A stretch of DNA of 64,000 bases from Anisakis pegreffii (lineage: Eukaryota > Nematoda > Chromadorea > Rhabditida > Anisakidae), in the NCBI GenBank assembly GCA_035041965.1, contig JAPYMA010002833.1, positions 124,001 through 188,000 of the forward strand, in the 5' to 3' direction. The notes under the pieces are model-generated. The model was not told where the DNA came from, did not search any database, and saw nothing but the letters and a program-made list of their open reading frames with translations. Numbering within the stretch: the stretch's first letter is position 1; each line of letters opens with the position of its first letter. The translations under genes and the position numbers were made by a program. Below, one piece after another: positions 1-12,600 of this stretch.

Positions 1-339
1 AATCATGACCTGATCGTGACAATTGTTTAACTAAATTCAACTGGCATTATTAATAAATAACGCAATTAAACGACTGATAGTATTTCACTGATATGCGATT
101 GGTATCCACAGAATCGTTGTTCTCGTTAATTTTATTAAGTAATACTAGTTAGTAGCTAATTGCTAAAATTTTACTAGCTATTTATTTTTTTCAAAATCAA
201 CATACGGACGAGACTGTTGGAGTATGAAATACATTGTCGCATACAAGCAAATAATCGTTCAGCGCGCAATTGCACCAAGAAAGCTCGAAATATTTTTAGG
301 AAATTATGCTCTGAGTGTTTCAATTAGAGCCACGAGCGA

Positions 340-566
340 TATCAAGGATTCATTGAAAGAACATCTAGGATGAGGCTGACTATGTTACCCTCATCAATGA
401 CGACAATTGGACAACAAGAGCCACGGAATGGTTCCCACGAGGGCACGAATATTCTCGATGAAGACCTATCGCGAAAATTTTTCGAGCAAACATGGATGGG
501 TCCGACGAAGAATCGCAAATTCGGAAATGGTATCGACTTACCTACTTGTGGTCACCGCTGATCTAG
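340..566 (+). mobile_element. decayed 3' end of a non-LTR (LINE) reverse-transcriptase ORF
   Basis: In one plus frame the DNA reads YVTLINDDNWTTRATEWFPR, then a stop at 459, then RPIAKIF and further on IRKWYRLTYLWSPLI before a stop at 564. The W-T-x-x-x-T-E-W-x-P-R block followed by a closing W-x-x-L-x-x-x-x-W pattern is typical of the C-terminal end of RTE-like LINE polymerases in invertebrates. Internal stops and lost residues show it is a dead fragment. The clade assignment is inference. Confidence 0.6.
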
Positions 567-783
567 TCGCCTAATTTACTCCGAATCCTTGTTTATCAAC
601 AATTTTAATTTCATCAGGAATGGTTTCTAGTACTTGTAGAAAGATTTCGTTGTAAGCTGTTTTCAACATGCGCACTGGACGCGCACTGGACCCATGTTCC
701 CTCAATCAACAGGATTGCATTCCTCTGCACTTATTTTGAGCCCCTCGGCATAGGCCTCACTGAACGATCGTAAAAGTACTCAC

Positions 784-871
784 TGTCTCCTTCCATGATC
801 GACGAATCAATGAGTAAAGTTCGCTTTCGGCGAACAGCAGAAAATCACCTACGCTCATAGAATCGTCTGGG
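784..871 (-). CDS. isolated exon-like segment, unknown gene
   Basis: Minus-strand segment with a strong acceptor (tttgttttag) and donor (ACA|gtgagt); only one of three frames is open, giving 29 residues that include MSVGDFLLFAESELYSLIRR. It lies downstream of the neurexin membrane exon. It could be a far 3' tail exon or the first visible exon of a neighbouring gene continuing off the left end. Its entry phase (2) does not join directly to exon 28. Not recognised. Confidence 0.35.
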
Positions 872-1206
872 CTAAAACAAAGATGTGGAAGAGTGAAGAG
901 CATGACGATTCTGATCTTGGTGATAATGAAGCAGCATGAATTCTTATCCAGTTCGTTGGATAGATAAATGAACACTGGTGGAATGAGAGCGGAGATGAAC
1001 AACGATTATGAGATAGGACAGCTGCGAAGACTATCCATGAGAATAAAAGCGCGCAAACTAGAGGATCATGATCCAGCAGCAACACAAAATGTGCTCGCAT
1101 TGGCAAATTATTGAACAGAAAATTACGAATGAATGATTGTCACGATATTCTCAAAAAGAGCTGAGCTTGAAGTTCACTTCCTGCAAATGTCAGCTAATTC
1201 AATCGA

Positions 1207-1306
1207 ATGAAAGAGTATGAAGCAAATAAAGTGACTTTTGTTCGTATTCCAATAACATTTACTGCAATGTGAACAAAAGTCACCCTATTTGCTTGATGAC
1301 TTTCAT
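1207..1306. repeat. 100-nt imperfect hairpin
   Basis: Arms 1207-1243 and 1271-1306 pair as 13 bp (GTGACTTTTGTTC / GAACAAAAGTCAC), a 2x2 internal loop, 8 bp, a 7x6 loop and 7 bp, with a 27-nt terminal loop. A short direct repeat, gatgactttcatt twice, overlaps the right arm. Could be a decayed MITE or a small-RNA precursor-like fold. Confidence 0.6.
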
Positions 1307-3175
1307 TGATGACTTTCATTTTTGCATCAAACATCAAAATCTAAATTAACGTCACGCCCGATGAATGCTAACGTCCAAATTACTGGTACCGACGAAGTCG
1401 AACGACCGTGATAATCACTACTCTATGTTTACTGAGAGCTGGCTGCATCGATGTGGAGCAGCAATCTGCGAAATATACGGACGCTTTTTGAGGTAACCAT
1501 GATGCACAACAATCGAAGATCTTTTGTTAAGGACGTATGTGATCTTGACTAAACTACTTCTTGACTATTCATGTACAACGACTTGAGCACCAAGTAACAT
1601 GGTATTGATGCATAATTTCGAATTGTTTCAAAATGGCAGCATGATCCATGCACGCATTGTGTTTTTCGATAAGATATCACTGAGGCGAATGAATGTGAAT
1701 AGAAGTTGTGGAACAATTTGAAGGAGGCACTCATGCAAAGATCTGCACCGTCAGCGACGGCACATTTACATCGCTCGCTCTTCCTGACGGCTAATTCAGC
1801 CAGCGCTCTGATGAGCACCTCAAACAAGTCACGTGTGAACGACGGCCATATCACAGAGCCAGGCGACTTCAGCAAATGAGGTACTGAATGCAAGAGAGAA
1901 CCATTCATTTCTTTCGTGAAGATTTTACGCACCATCTCGCCTACTATCTAAAAGACTGGAGAGTTGATAAATTCAATAAATTGATTAACAAAGATGTTCA
2001 TCAGTGTAATCAGTTGACAGCTGCAGAATCCATACAGCAAAAGCTATGCGTCGTTTAGAGCGATTCGACTGTACTGTTCGCCATTCCGTTGGGCAAATGG
2101 TGCAAATGACCTCTCGGCATTACACTGTCTATCTAAAACTGTAATGAAAAAATAATCTTCTTCAACTGTACAATGGAAGTCTGCGTCTAACTCTAGCGGC
2201 AATAATCGAAATTGAGCATTTCGATCACTCAACTGCATCGAAATAGTAATCTTAAGGTCTGTCATGAATCGGAAGTGATGCGTAAACGATGAGTAGACTT
2301 TTTGCAGCATATTCACCAAAAGTACGAAAATTGCTCGAAGCCAGACAATGATCAAGGTAGGAATTATAAAAGAAATCTGAGTTCATCAAGAACCTTTCAT
2401 AAGCAGTACGAATAGATAATGCGCAGCTTGCAGCTACACTTACACAACAAAGCACACAGCATCATCATAATGATATGTTGAATTTCGTCAATTGATATCG
2501 TCCGTTTGTGTAAGTAAATTCACTCGTGACTGCTACCTATTACTATAGTAACAAACGTACATCTAGCTGTCGTCGTGTAACTACTAACTGCAGATTCATT
2601 TTTCGTCAGATTCACTCATTTCCGATACTCAAAATCGCCGCAAACGATCATCAAAACGAATCTATTCGACGGGAACAAATGAAAATTTTCATTCAGTTGC
2701 AAAGTGACAGAGAATGAGAACTCGGAATAAAGTTCTTTGTTGAGCACAAAGTGTTCACAACGAATGAAAGGATTCCTTCTCGATCGTACCATCAATGGGC
2801 ATTATTTCTTACGATGGGAAATTCTCTTTGAAACAACCACTTGGTCAATAAATATTGAGAACGTGAAGAGTAACCAGAAAGCTTTTCGACGGCGAAAACT
2901 TTCTGAAATGTTCCAATGCACTTCTAGTGAATCACCACCATTTGGGAATGATTATTCAGCGCGGAAAATGTGGAAAACGCCTCAGAATAAGACGTTCTAG
3001 AACGCATAAATATAGTAATTTTGTTAGTCGATCTGAAATTCATTGCTCTTTATGGGGTGATTACAGTTTTATGGACATTTTCGGTGTTTTAAGATTTCGA
3101 TCAAAATTGAATGGGAAAAAGTCGGCAGATTGTTAAACATTGACGATTTCATCCCATTCAAATCGAGATGGTACC

Positions 3176-3311
3176 CGGACAATTCGCTTAAAGACGTTTT
3201 GCCTAACGACAGTTTGCTTATAAAATGTTTGCCGAACGGACGGTTTTTAAAGGATATTTTGCCTACTAGGCAAACTGTCCTTTGGCAAAACGTTTTCAGG
3301 CAAATTGTCCG
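3176..3311. repeat. foldback element, copy 1
   Basis: Imperfect inverted repeat of about 42 bp per arm (3176-3217 against 3269-3311). Units are of the type GCCTAACGACAGTTTGC, and the outer ends are CGGACAATT / AATTGTCCG. The centre holds the core ttaaaggatattttgcct, shared with copy 2. No ORF. Resembles a small non-autonomous foldback or MITE-type element. Confidence 0.75.
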
Positions 3312-5693
3312 TTCACGGTTCGTGAGATGAGTTCACTTGACGTGATCAGCTTCATAGGACATATGGAAATCGTTGACTTTCGAAAGATATTGCACAGATC
3401 AACCTCATATCTTACACATAAGATGATAACATACTCAGTTAAGGGTACTCAATTGAACTGAAGGTCAACTAAGAATTGCAGTTCACAATTCTAATCTGTA
3501 GATTAGATCCTAACTATCAAGTGAATTTTGCAGAAATCTGCTTGAAGAAATATGCATTTGAGGAAGAGTTTTTAAAATCCATCCATAGTTAAACGATGAA
3601 TGTGTCAGGCTTACCGCACAACAGCGAGAACATAATACAGCAGAACAGCACACAGTGAAAAATTAATATTTTATCGCTCACTGTCACTAATGTCACAATC
3701 TTGGTAACCGTCATAGCGTTGATTCATATAAAGAGTTTACTTGTCACCTATCGGTGCTTAATATATAATAATAAGATGCAATGACGAGCGATTTAAGCCC
3801 AGCAGATCATAGCACTTGCTACATATTCATCAAACCGCACCCATCAACAACAAAGAGAAAACTTCAGATGAGGTTGCATGAAAACTCTGATTCGTTGACA
3901 AACTCATAAGCTGAATGAGCGCTGATTATGGAACGAGATAGAAGTGAAAGAGAAATGAATTTGAAGGTGACAATGTGAAGGGAATGAACTATCATTCAGC
4001 AATCCAAAAAGTACATATAGAGCGGAGACAGGTTCGACTCAGTACAACAACGGACTGCTTGATTACTCGATTGTTCGATGGGAACAAATCAGAAAATGAG
4101 ACAAAAGAATTCATAAAGGTTAATTCAACAATGTGTATCGTTCAAATCATGTTGAACAAATTGAAAAGTTTTTCTCAATCTATCGAAACGTCTGCGAACA
4201 TTTAGTTTCATGATAAAAGGGATACCTACGTGGCGACAGCCGATAACGAGCCGTCTAGCGCAAAATGTGAGAACACAGGAAGAGGATCCTGCAGGGTGAT
4301 CGAGTATGAAATGTGATATCAGCGAGCAGCACTAGTTTCGTGAACAATTCTTAGAACCAACAACGCTAATTTGCGGCCGTAGACACTAAGGATTTGAATG
4401 AATGAAACGTGATAATCGATAGCTCGCAAAGAAAAATCCCTTCAAAAAATTCATTAAAAATGGATTCAGAATAAATTTAGAACAAGTTCAAAATTCTCGC
4501 TTCTCTCGCGTTCAACAACATCAATGAAGTAATACCTCGAAACAAAATGCTTTCGATGAAGCTGAGAATGTTGTGCTGCTCGTCAGTGCTCGTAGTAAGC
4601 TTGTGAACAATTCAAAATTTATTCGAATCCAAAAAGCTCGATACGAGTGCATTTTGAACAACTAACTGCATTAGCAGGCGATATCAGCCGACTAAAGTGA
4701 GAGATTTTCAAACTACACAAAATCGCAATACATGAGCAGTTCAAATAACACTGCCGCACATCGAAACTTCCGACGATTAAGTGTTGCGTGTAATCATCCG
4801 AAGCATTCAGCATGATTATTTCACAAAGCTCCGCAACCGTAATTGCTCGAAAAGATTCACCAAGCTGCTACTTTCAGTGTTACACTCAATAATATACATT
4901 GTTCCTATTGAATATTTTCCGAGCCACTAATAATACGCAAAATATCTATGTTCACTAGATACTAAAATACAAAAAAAAGCCTATAATCAAATGGTACAAA
5001 ATTTCTCATTTGCCATATGATCAACTCAGTTTATCGAATTGATTGAGCCATAGGAACGAGAGTAGTGAACGGAAAGTAGGAATGACTTGAATAGTCAGGC
5101 AATTGATCATGACTGGACAAAGAAAAGAGAAATCAAAGATAACAATCGGATTATCGTGCTATCCGGAGATGTTCCAGATTTGCAATTAAATGCTTCACTT
5201 TCTCGAATGTGATACTCTTACACATAATGAGGTCTGGAATTATTGATCACTCAGAAGCACTGACTGCTGCGTTGACTGCAAGAGGGAACTAATGACGAAG
5301 AGCTCATGAATCCACAGACAAAACTTGAGAATTGTTAGGCGAGTGTACTTATTAAATGTAACAATCTTTTTCTTTAAAAAAAACTGCACCAAAAATTTTG
5401 GCCACATTGAATTGCAACAAAAAAATTGGCTTTAAGGCGATGAAAATATCTAATTCAAAGTGCAACATTGGTACCAACATGTTGTCATGACGTATATAAG
5501 CAAAAAAATTTGCTGAAAGTGGGATATGATATATTGATGTATTGATTCCACCAAGAAGGCCTAATTAATGAAAAGAATTAACAGGCGGAGCGAAAATACA
5601 TGAGAGAATCACACGCAAATATGGACTCAGCATCGAGGTGAAAAAAAAAAACGATCGCCGCTTCATGTTTCATGCATGTTGACGATTCTATTC

Positions 5694-5774
5694 TTAAACT
5701 TTAGTTGCAGGCAAAGAATAATTCGGAGAACTCGGGACATAGACTAGTTCGCCGAGCGACATATGTAGCGATTG
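5694..5774 (-). CDS. candidate terminal neurexin exon (cytoplasmic C-terminus)
   Basis: Phase-0 stretch after an acceptor cttctccctggag, 26 codons and a stop. It ends LPATKV, which fits a C-terminal PDZ-ligand pattern (T-x-V) but is not the E-Y/W-Y-V ending known from other neurexins. Codon use resembles the verified exons. With the 6058-6153 candidate it would give a 58-residue tail, near the family's usual length. No AATAAA was seen close downstream. Speculative. Confidence 0.25.
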   Translation of the reverse strand, partial: QSLHMSLGELVYVPSSPNYSLPATKV

Positions 5775-6057
5775 CTCCAGGGAGAAGTTTGCATTCGTTC
5801 AGGAGAACAATTTTGGTAATAGATTGATCGTATTATTTGAAATAGACGAACTGCACGTTGCCAATCTTTTCTGCTTCAGAAAGTAATTAGTTCAAGGATT
5901 AATGCAAAACAGATCAGCATAACTTTCTGGCATTTGGCGCTACTTGAATTCTATTCTACGTTCATTCACGATTCAGTGCTATGGTAAGAATGATGAATGA
6001 AAAATTTTCCTTACGCAACCGGTGATGTCGAGGATTGATGAACAAAATGCGAATCAC

Positions 6058-6153
6058 TTCCTTAAAATGAATTAGCCTCCTAAAGCAGGCAGCCGTTTTG
6101 CATCTAGTGACGGATGGGTAGCTGCTACATGAGGATATTCCAGATGGAAGTAG
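6058..6153 (-). CDS. candidate neurexin exon 29 (start of cytoplasmic tail)
   Basis: Minus-strand stretch with a pyrimidine-rich acceptor (cttttttcaag) and a gtgatt donor. It is 32 codons in the phase 0 required by exon 28. It opens with two Leu that would complete the membrane span and then has basic residues (CFRRLIHFKE). No recognised neurexin tail motif is present, so this is a candidate only. Confidence 0.25.
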
Positions 6154-6498
6154 CTTGAAAAAAGTGCATGAAAGCTGAGAGTGAGGATCAATAGCAGTAG
6201 TAGTCATTGTCATCCGTCACGGCAGAGCTAATCATGCCCATCAAAAGTATCAGAATGAATTCTGTTCAAGTATGAATAGCTTTTGGCTTGTTGGCTGTAT
6301 ATGTGGAAGTATGAAGTGAGAGAGAGAGCTTTGTAGAGTTGTTGTTCCACGAAATTAGTTTTCAGATGAAATAACGAAGAACACCACAGAAAGTGTATCC
6401 ATTCATCCATTTCTCAATTCATTTATTTATGCGTCCATCTGCAAAAATGACGATGATGCAAATGCTCCTAAAAGAAACGAGATAATTCAATTCGGTAC

Positions 6499-6641
6499 GA
6501 TGATGGCAACCATGATGAAAAGAATGAGAATGATGTTGATGACTACGCCTGATGATGCATTCGTTCGGTACGGCCAGTGATTCGCTGGCATTCTAATGCG
6601 CACAAATCCTGATATAGGATCATTGGGGGCGGAATGCTGCT
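6499..6641 (-). CDS. nrx-1: neurexin exon 28: juxtamembrane and transmembrane segment
   Basis: Lies 8.6 kb downstream of exon 27. Acceptor gattttgag, donor ATC|gtaccg (phase 1 to 0). Reads EQHSAPNDPISGFVRIRMPA and then the strongly hydrophobic SGVVINIILILFIMVAII, a single membrane span. A stop lies in frame just upstream of the acceptor and another 3 codons past the donor, so both edges must be spliced. Phases agree with exon 27. The span is 18 residues here and probably finishes in the next exon. Confidence 0.8.
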
Positions 6642-9600
6642 CTCAAAATCATCTCTTGGCACTCTCACTCCACAGCACTAATTATGGACCTTAATCGTAC
6701 GACTAGATTACATCTTCATTCAGATAGTGAGGTGATTGCTCATTGAATTGATGCATGAAGGTGACCATTAGTAGACAGGTATAGCTTGTAAACTAAACTA
6801 AAGTTTTGGGCACATCTTCGATGATCATGTCAGGCGTTTTTCGCTATTCACAAAGCCGCAAAAAAGTCCTTCAATTGAGACAGCAACTTTGATGGTGTTC
6901 AGAAATCGGATTTCTGTGACTTGAGGAAATCAAGTCATGAATTTACCGAGGCAATCGAATCACTAATATTTATCGTGATTCAATCAAAATAGTCCGTATT
7001 ATGAAAGCAATTAAACTGGATGAGTGACTAATTAATGTTAGTCAAATCAATTTGATGGGATTGAAAGTGGAAACATGCACTCTTGCTACTGGAAGAAGCC
7101 AGACAGGCTGCCGAGAAGCTATCATTCGCAATCCAAAACAGCTTCTGAATGCAACTTCGCATTTAATTTTCACGGATACTATTAATGAATCGTAGAATTA
7201 TCACAACGGCTCCAACTATTCGTATTCAGATAAATGGACCTTTACTGAATAAATGTCGCTAATTGGTTCTCTGAGCAGGCAGCAATAGGCAGGTGAGGAC
7301 ATGTGATGCTTGTTACTAAGACATGAAGCAAAAAATTCTGATGGCATGGAATGAAAATGAATTTTACAAATTAGTTGTTGAGCAAGTGATCGTTCCGTGG
7401 AGTGGCATCTTCGAAAATGATCGCCTAATAGGTTTAGTGATGTTTTTGGAATCATTTAATCGTCGTCGCCATTGCTCGTTTAGCACTTCAAAATCGCACT
7501 CATCATTATTTATTCATGTCGTTCGGACTGAATGCGTTAATCAACATTAGCGCCATATGTGTTGTGTGCAGCATTATCAATTCATCTTTGCTGCTTTTAC
7601 CCCCCCACCAGCATTGATGAATTGCATTTCGTTAAGTTGTAGTCCTTATGTGAACACTCGATTCCACTCGGCTATCGATTATTTCATCTGCCCTGAAAAT
7701 GACGAACCATTTCCGCCATCGGCACGACTGAAAGTGCGATTTCCAGTGACGACCGACTAATTTGTGTTCCTATCTAGCAAGTGATCTTCTTTCGCAGACC
7801 CGTAAATTGGTGATGAATGGTGATGAATCAACCACCCGTAAATTAATGGCTGACGGACATTCGGCTGAGATCACAAGAAGTCCAAGAATCACATTTGTAA
7901 TTTTGCGGAATTATTTTCCGAAAATTTGATTCTTTTTTTTGAGGAATAGACTCATCCAATTTGTTGAGCAGATCCAACACTCGGTGCAATTTGATTTCAT
8001 TATTTCACTAAAAAAGTCGCCGATGAGAGCGAAGTCATCAAAAAGTTATTTCATGCGCGAAACATAATTAGTTGTCGACTTTTCATATGAGTGAATAGGA
8101 TTATTTCTAGGATTCCTTTAGGAATATTCATCATTAATTTTTTCGCATCAAGTCATTTTGTATAATCTAATATTTTTGCATGCAAAGTCGATGAACATCA
8201 ACGATAATCATATTTCGCATTCATAACGAGAACAAATCACCGAGATCAGTTTTGTTATGTTCGTTTCAGAGCTGAGACTTTACTTTACTACAAGTGCCAC
8301 TCTTTCAGAAACTCAATTTAACAGTGTCATGTTCCAACGAATTAAGCCTTTCCCGATTATGAGCTATACAGCAATGAATAATTCACGAGCAATTATGAAT
8401 TATTAACCGTGTGTATTGTTGCGCTATGAAGCTGGATCAACGCAGAACGATAAATGCGATGTGGATTTGAATATGTTATTATGGTTGGATATTGGCTGTA
8501 CGATGAGTTAGGTATCGAGTGAATAAACATTTTGAAGTGTTGTCTAGTAAAGTGTTGTTGGTGATAGTGTCTTATTCGGCATTGATATGAAATATTCCAC
8601 AAGGGATCAAAATCATCCTTCATAAGAGAACAACACACCAAACATACACTCACATCTACACGCGCAACAAGCTTCTTCTGGCTGATGTGAGCATGTAAAT
8701 GCTTCTTATATGATTTCAGCGCACTCAGTTCCCTTGGGATCCATCCAGTGACTACATGTGAATACCAAACGCAACTTGGCGACTCAAGTATTTTGGTCAT
8801 TTTCTGGAGATGACAATTAGAGTGATTGTTTAAATGAAAACACATCAATCATATCGCATTCGTCATTAATTGATTCCGTTGAACAAATTGCGGCGGATTC
8901 AATTTTGAACTCAAGAGGGGTCTCAGAATTTCTTCGAAACAATATTGGTCTTATACTGCTGAATAGTGGTGGATGCTGTTTCCTTCTTCATGAAATTGCA
9001 TCATCGAAAACAATAGGTATCGATTGACGGTTAGACGGATTGTAATGGATGGGAATTTTATTGGTGAAAAATAGAACTTTCTCATACAGTTTAAGAGACG
9101 GACAATGAGAATGAATGAGTGATGTGTGACGTTTATTTGATGAAATATTTGCTTGAAATTGCATTTCCATCGCTTTTTCAATTTGGTTTCACTCAACAGA
9201 TTCATTTCGATGAGATCAGTGCACTCTCACGTCAGCGTTTACGAAACCATCGGTCCAATTGGTAATTCAGACAGATTGCTGTCCAACTGCATCCAGAATG
9301 AATCGAAATCGAGAAAAGTGGATTCAGCAAGCTTGGCATTTGAAAATACTAAGAGGATCCAATAATATCATCGAGGTCACATTTCGACTTGTACATGGAG
9401 TATAGTTCACACTCGTAGTCAGCGGATGCTTGATCAGAAAACGGATGAGTAATGGGGTATTCAAGGTAACAATGAAAGAAGCTAAATTTACGGGGTAGCT
9501 GATCCATCTGAGCATTTGAGAGAAAGTGATAGAGATTTTGTTAAGGAAGTAATTTTGGGATATGGCGCAAACATCCGGATCATCGATTAGAAAGTATTGA

Positions 9601-12600
9601 AGATGGTAATTAAAGCGAAGCTCATAATGAAAATATCTGCGAATGGTTCATCATTGAAGTACGTAAATAATGCAATAATACATATGCAGAAACGATGGCA
9701 TCGCACGAAGGTGAATCTACAATAAAGTATCACTATTTGAACACATATACTATGAACTGTTTCCACATAACCCTGACAAGAGTTCCAACATTAAAAACTG
9801 CCTCCAATATTTCTATTTTGTGCCTAAAACACAACTATGAGAGAGTTAGCTTCATTATTTGGCATGAAATGAACAAAACTACACGGACGATGGGCAAGTG
9901 AATGAGACGTAAGCGACATCTGAAAGAAGCTCAACTGGAGATGTCCCATTAGAAGTTGTAGGTAGAATATGCATCGACAAAAGTTGTAGGTAGAATAGGA
10001 TTATGGTAGAAATCTGGAGCCTTTCTATAAGAGATCATATGCAATCGACAAAATCTCGTATGTATTCCTGGTGAACAGCACGAATGTATTATGTAATAAG
10101 ATATGCATGCTCTGCAATCAATCATGTCAACTTTATTCGTTGAGCAAAAAACTACATTCTTTCGGTGTGATAATCGCCTTCCTGTTTTCATCGAAAATTC
10201 AACTGTGCAAAGTGATATCATCAAATGTTGATATTCATTTCTGGAGGAACAAACGGAGCACAAATAAATTCATTTCATATAAATATAAATTTTCGAAATA
10301 TTCTCGAAGAAAGTTTTAGAAGAAGATTTCATAGAAACATTCATCTCATTTCATATAAATTCATAGCAATAAATTCATATGCTGCACGAATGACGAAGAA
10401 ATTGAAAAGTGATCATAAATTGAAAAAAAAAACAGCATCTGGGAAATGATTATCTTCAATTCTGCCATAAACTTCAAGATTCCTTGCATTCGATGGATGA
10501 AAGAAGAGCAACAAATAATGATGATAAAAATGTTTGACCGTCCGAAAGAATCAAGAAGTTGTTTTCGTCAAGGCAGACGGTTGTAAATCATCGACGAATA
10601 GTCGTCGCTGAATTAACGACGTGATTCAAATGCGCTCGACTAATGTAGTAAAAAGAGAATCCATTCAAAATATGAAGTTTTTTTCATTCTCAAGTGAATT
10701 CGATCGAATTTGCCAATTTCGATTTTATTTTCAATGAAATGGTGAACCGATTCTTTGACTGGACAAAATTCTTTGACTCGTAGCGTTGGTCGTAAATGCT
10801 CTGTGATGATGATCATAGATAATGACTGTTCAATAGAACGAAGAGATGAAATGCTGTGATGAAACGAATATAAGGAATGATCTCCTCGCATGAATTAAAG
10901 GAATGCTTGACTCACGTAAAGGCAGAGAGACTCTTAAGATTGCAAAGAAATTCGAAATTGTTAACGTTGCAAACAAAGTTGGAATTCTTAACGATGCAAA
11001 GAAAGTGGAAACGACGACGCTTGTGGGTGATGATGAATGAGAGATGGAATAGGATAAGGGATGAAGAAAAGCTCTTATTTCTGATATCTTAGATGTTTGT
11101 TTGCTTGAGTGCTGCTTGCTTGCTTGCATGTTCACTTGCTGCTTGCATACACACGAAATCACCGCCGATCAAACACTACACGAAATTCACAACGCCCATC
11201 AGAACATGTAAAAGAGTGCATGGAATGAATGGATTACTACTTCATTCCGAGCATATCAAATCCAATCCATTCCATACGTTCTTCCATTCTATCACAAATG
11301 TCATTGCTTTTCTCAGATTGAAACAATGCTCTTGTTCAAAACCGTCACTCTTCACATCATCTCGCTCACTCCAAATTCGTTGATGGTGGCCACATTTGAT
11401 TCGGCTCACATTACGATTCCTCTTGAAAAACCATGTTTTGAATAGGATAATACGCGCCAGCTTTACACAAATCAAGCGTTCTTTGGCAGTTGTATTTCCT
11501 TAATCAGTGAAGATTTTTGATTTGAGTGGATATCGCACATCACCAGTAATCGATGAGAGTTGATGTGTTGCAATAATTTAAGTGATTTCCCTGAAGAAAA
11601 TATGTTCTGATGTGCTGTTTCTACGTGAGTAAGCTTTAGTCTGCTATAGTTCACTCGGAACTGATGCTGCTGCTGCTATGTGCGAAGTGTTGAGATGATA
11701 GAATCACTGAAGGCGAGAGATGTCACGAACGTCGTCGTCATGAAAGCAACAGATAGTCGTCTCAGTTAGGCAAATGCACACACACACACACATCACAAGC
11801 ATATTCATAGATTCGATTTAACATGGCTTTGTTCAAACTGTTAAACGTTATTTGCTTCTTCAACATAACACACTCATTTCCTTTGGGTATTCAGCCAAGA
11901 ACATATACAAGTACTCGCAGCACAGCGCAACTCTCGTGATTCCACTGTTGCTACATAACGCTCCACGAACATGCCAAATGTAGGCCTACGCAAACACACA
12001 TGCATGAAAGTATTTCTACTGTAGTTTAAAATGTCATTCGGGTAATCAAGAAGTAATGATTTGCTGTATTCTATGATTTTACAGGTGCAACCCTGAGCGC
12101 ATTCTAACGATAGCATGAATCCATTGAAAATGTAGTTAATTCAATTAATTCAAATCGCTCCAATGGAAGAATGCTTCACAACTGGTTTCACTGGTGTGCC
12201 TGCTAGTGCACGAGAGTGCATCGCTTCAGCGACGTACAAGCAATCGACTATCAACAATAATTTATTCGACAATTTTTTCGATAGCTTTTACGATAGGACA
12301 TCATCCGATTCAGATAAGTAGTATTTCATGCGCACACATCGGCATTTTATATTACCAACATTCATCTTGGTTGGTCTGAGTGCGATACATTTATCCCATA
12401 AATTGAAAATCATTCGGTTTGATCTAGAACTTGCTTAGCGCCGCTCTCGAGATTTTTTCTTTAATTGCTCAACGATCAGACAAAAATCAGACAGCTGAAA
12501 TGCTCGAGTGTATTTGCAGCAAATTAATCAAATACGGCACGTTTTGAATCAGAACTGAGTGGCACGTTGGTGGCAGAGACCGAATTGGAGGCATATGAGA

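Larger units (their letters stand above)
872..5693. other. left flank, no supported gene
   Basis: Downstream of the candidate neurexin 3' end. Contains hairpin 1207-1306 and foldback copy 1. The 128-codon minus frame at 1549-1935 is locally GC-rich and open on both strands but has no recognisable domain. Confidence 0.5.

Noticed and set aside
1549..1935. 128-codon minus-strand open frame
   Set aside because: No domain, no start context, and the opposite strand is partly open too. The local GC-rich stretch reads plausibly in both directions, so I could not support a gene.
6431..6467. Alternative neurexin end: short exon after a 31-nt intron, giving a His-rich tail and stop beside AATAAA
   Set aside because: The intron would be shorter than any other in the gene and the tail is not neurexin-like. 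Kept only as a remote possibility.
8393..8848. 151-codon minus-strand open frame
   Set aside because: Longest frame in intron 27 but low-complexity His/Ser-rich at its end and no recognisable motif or splice support.
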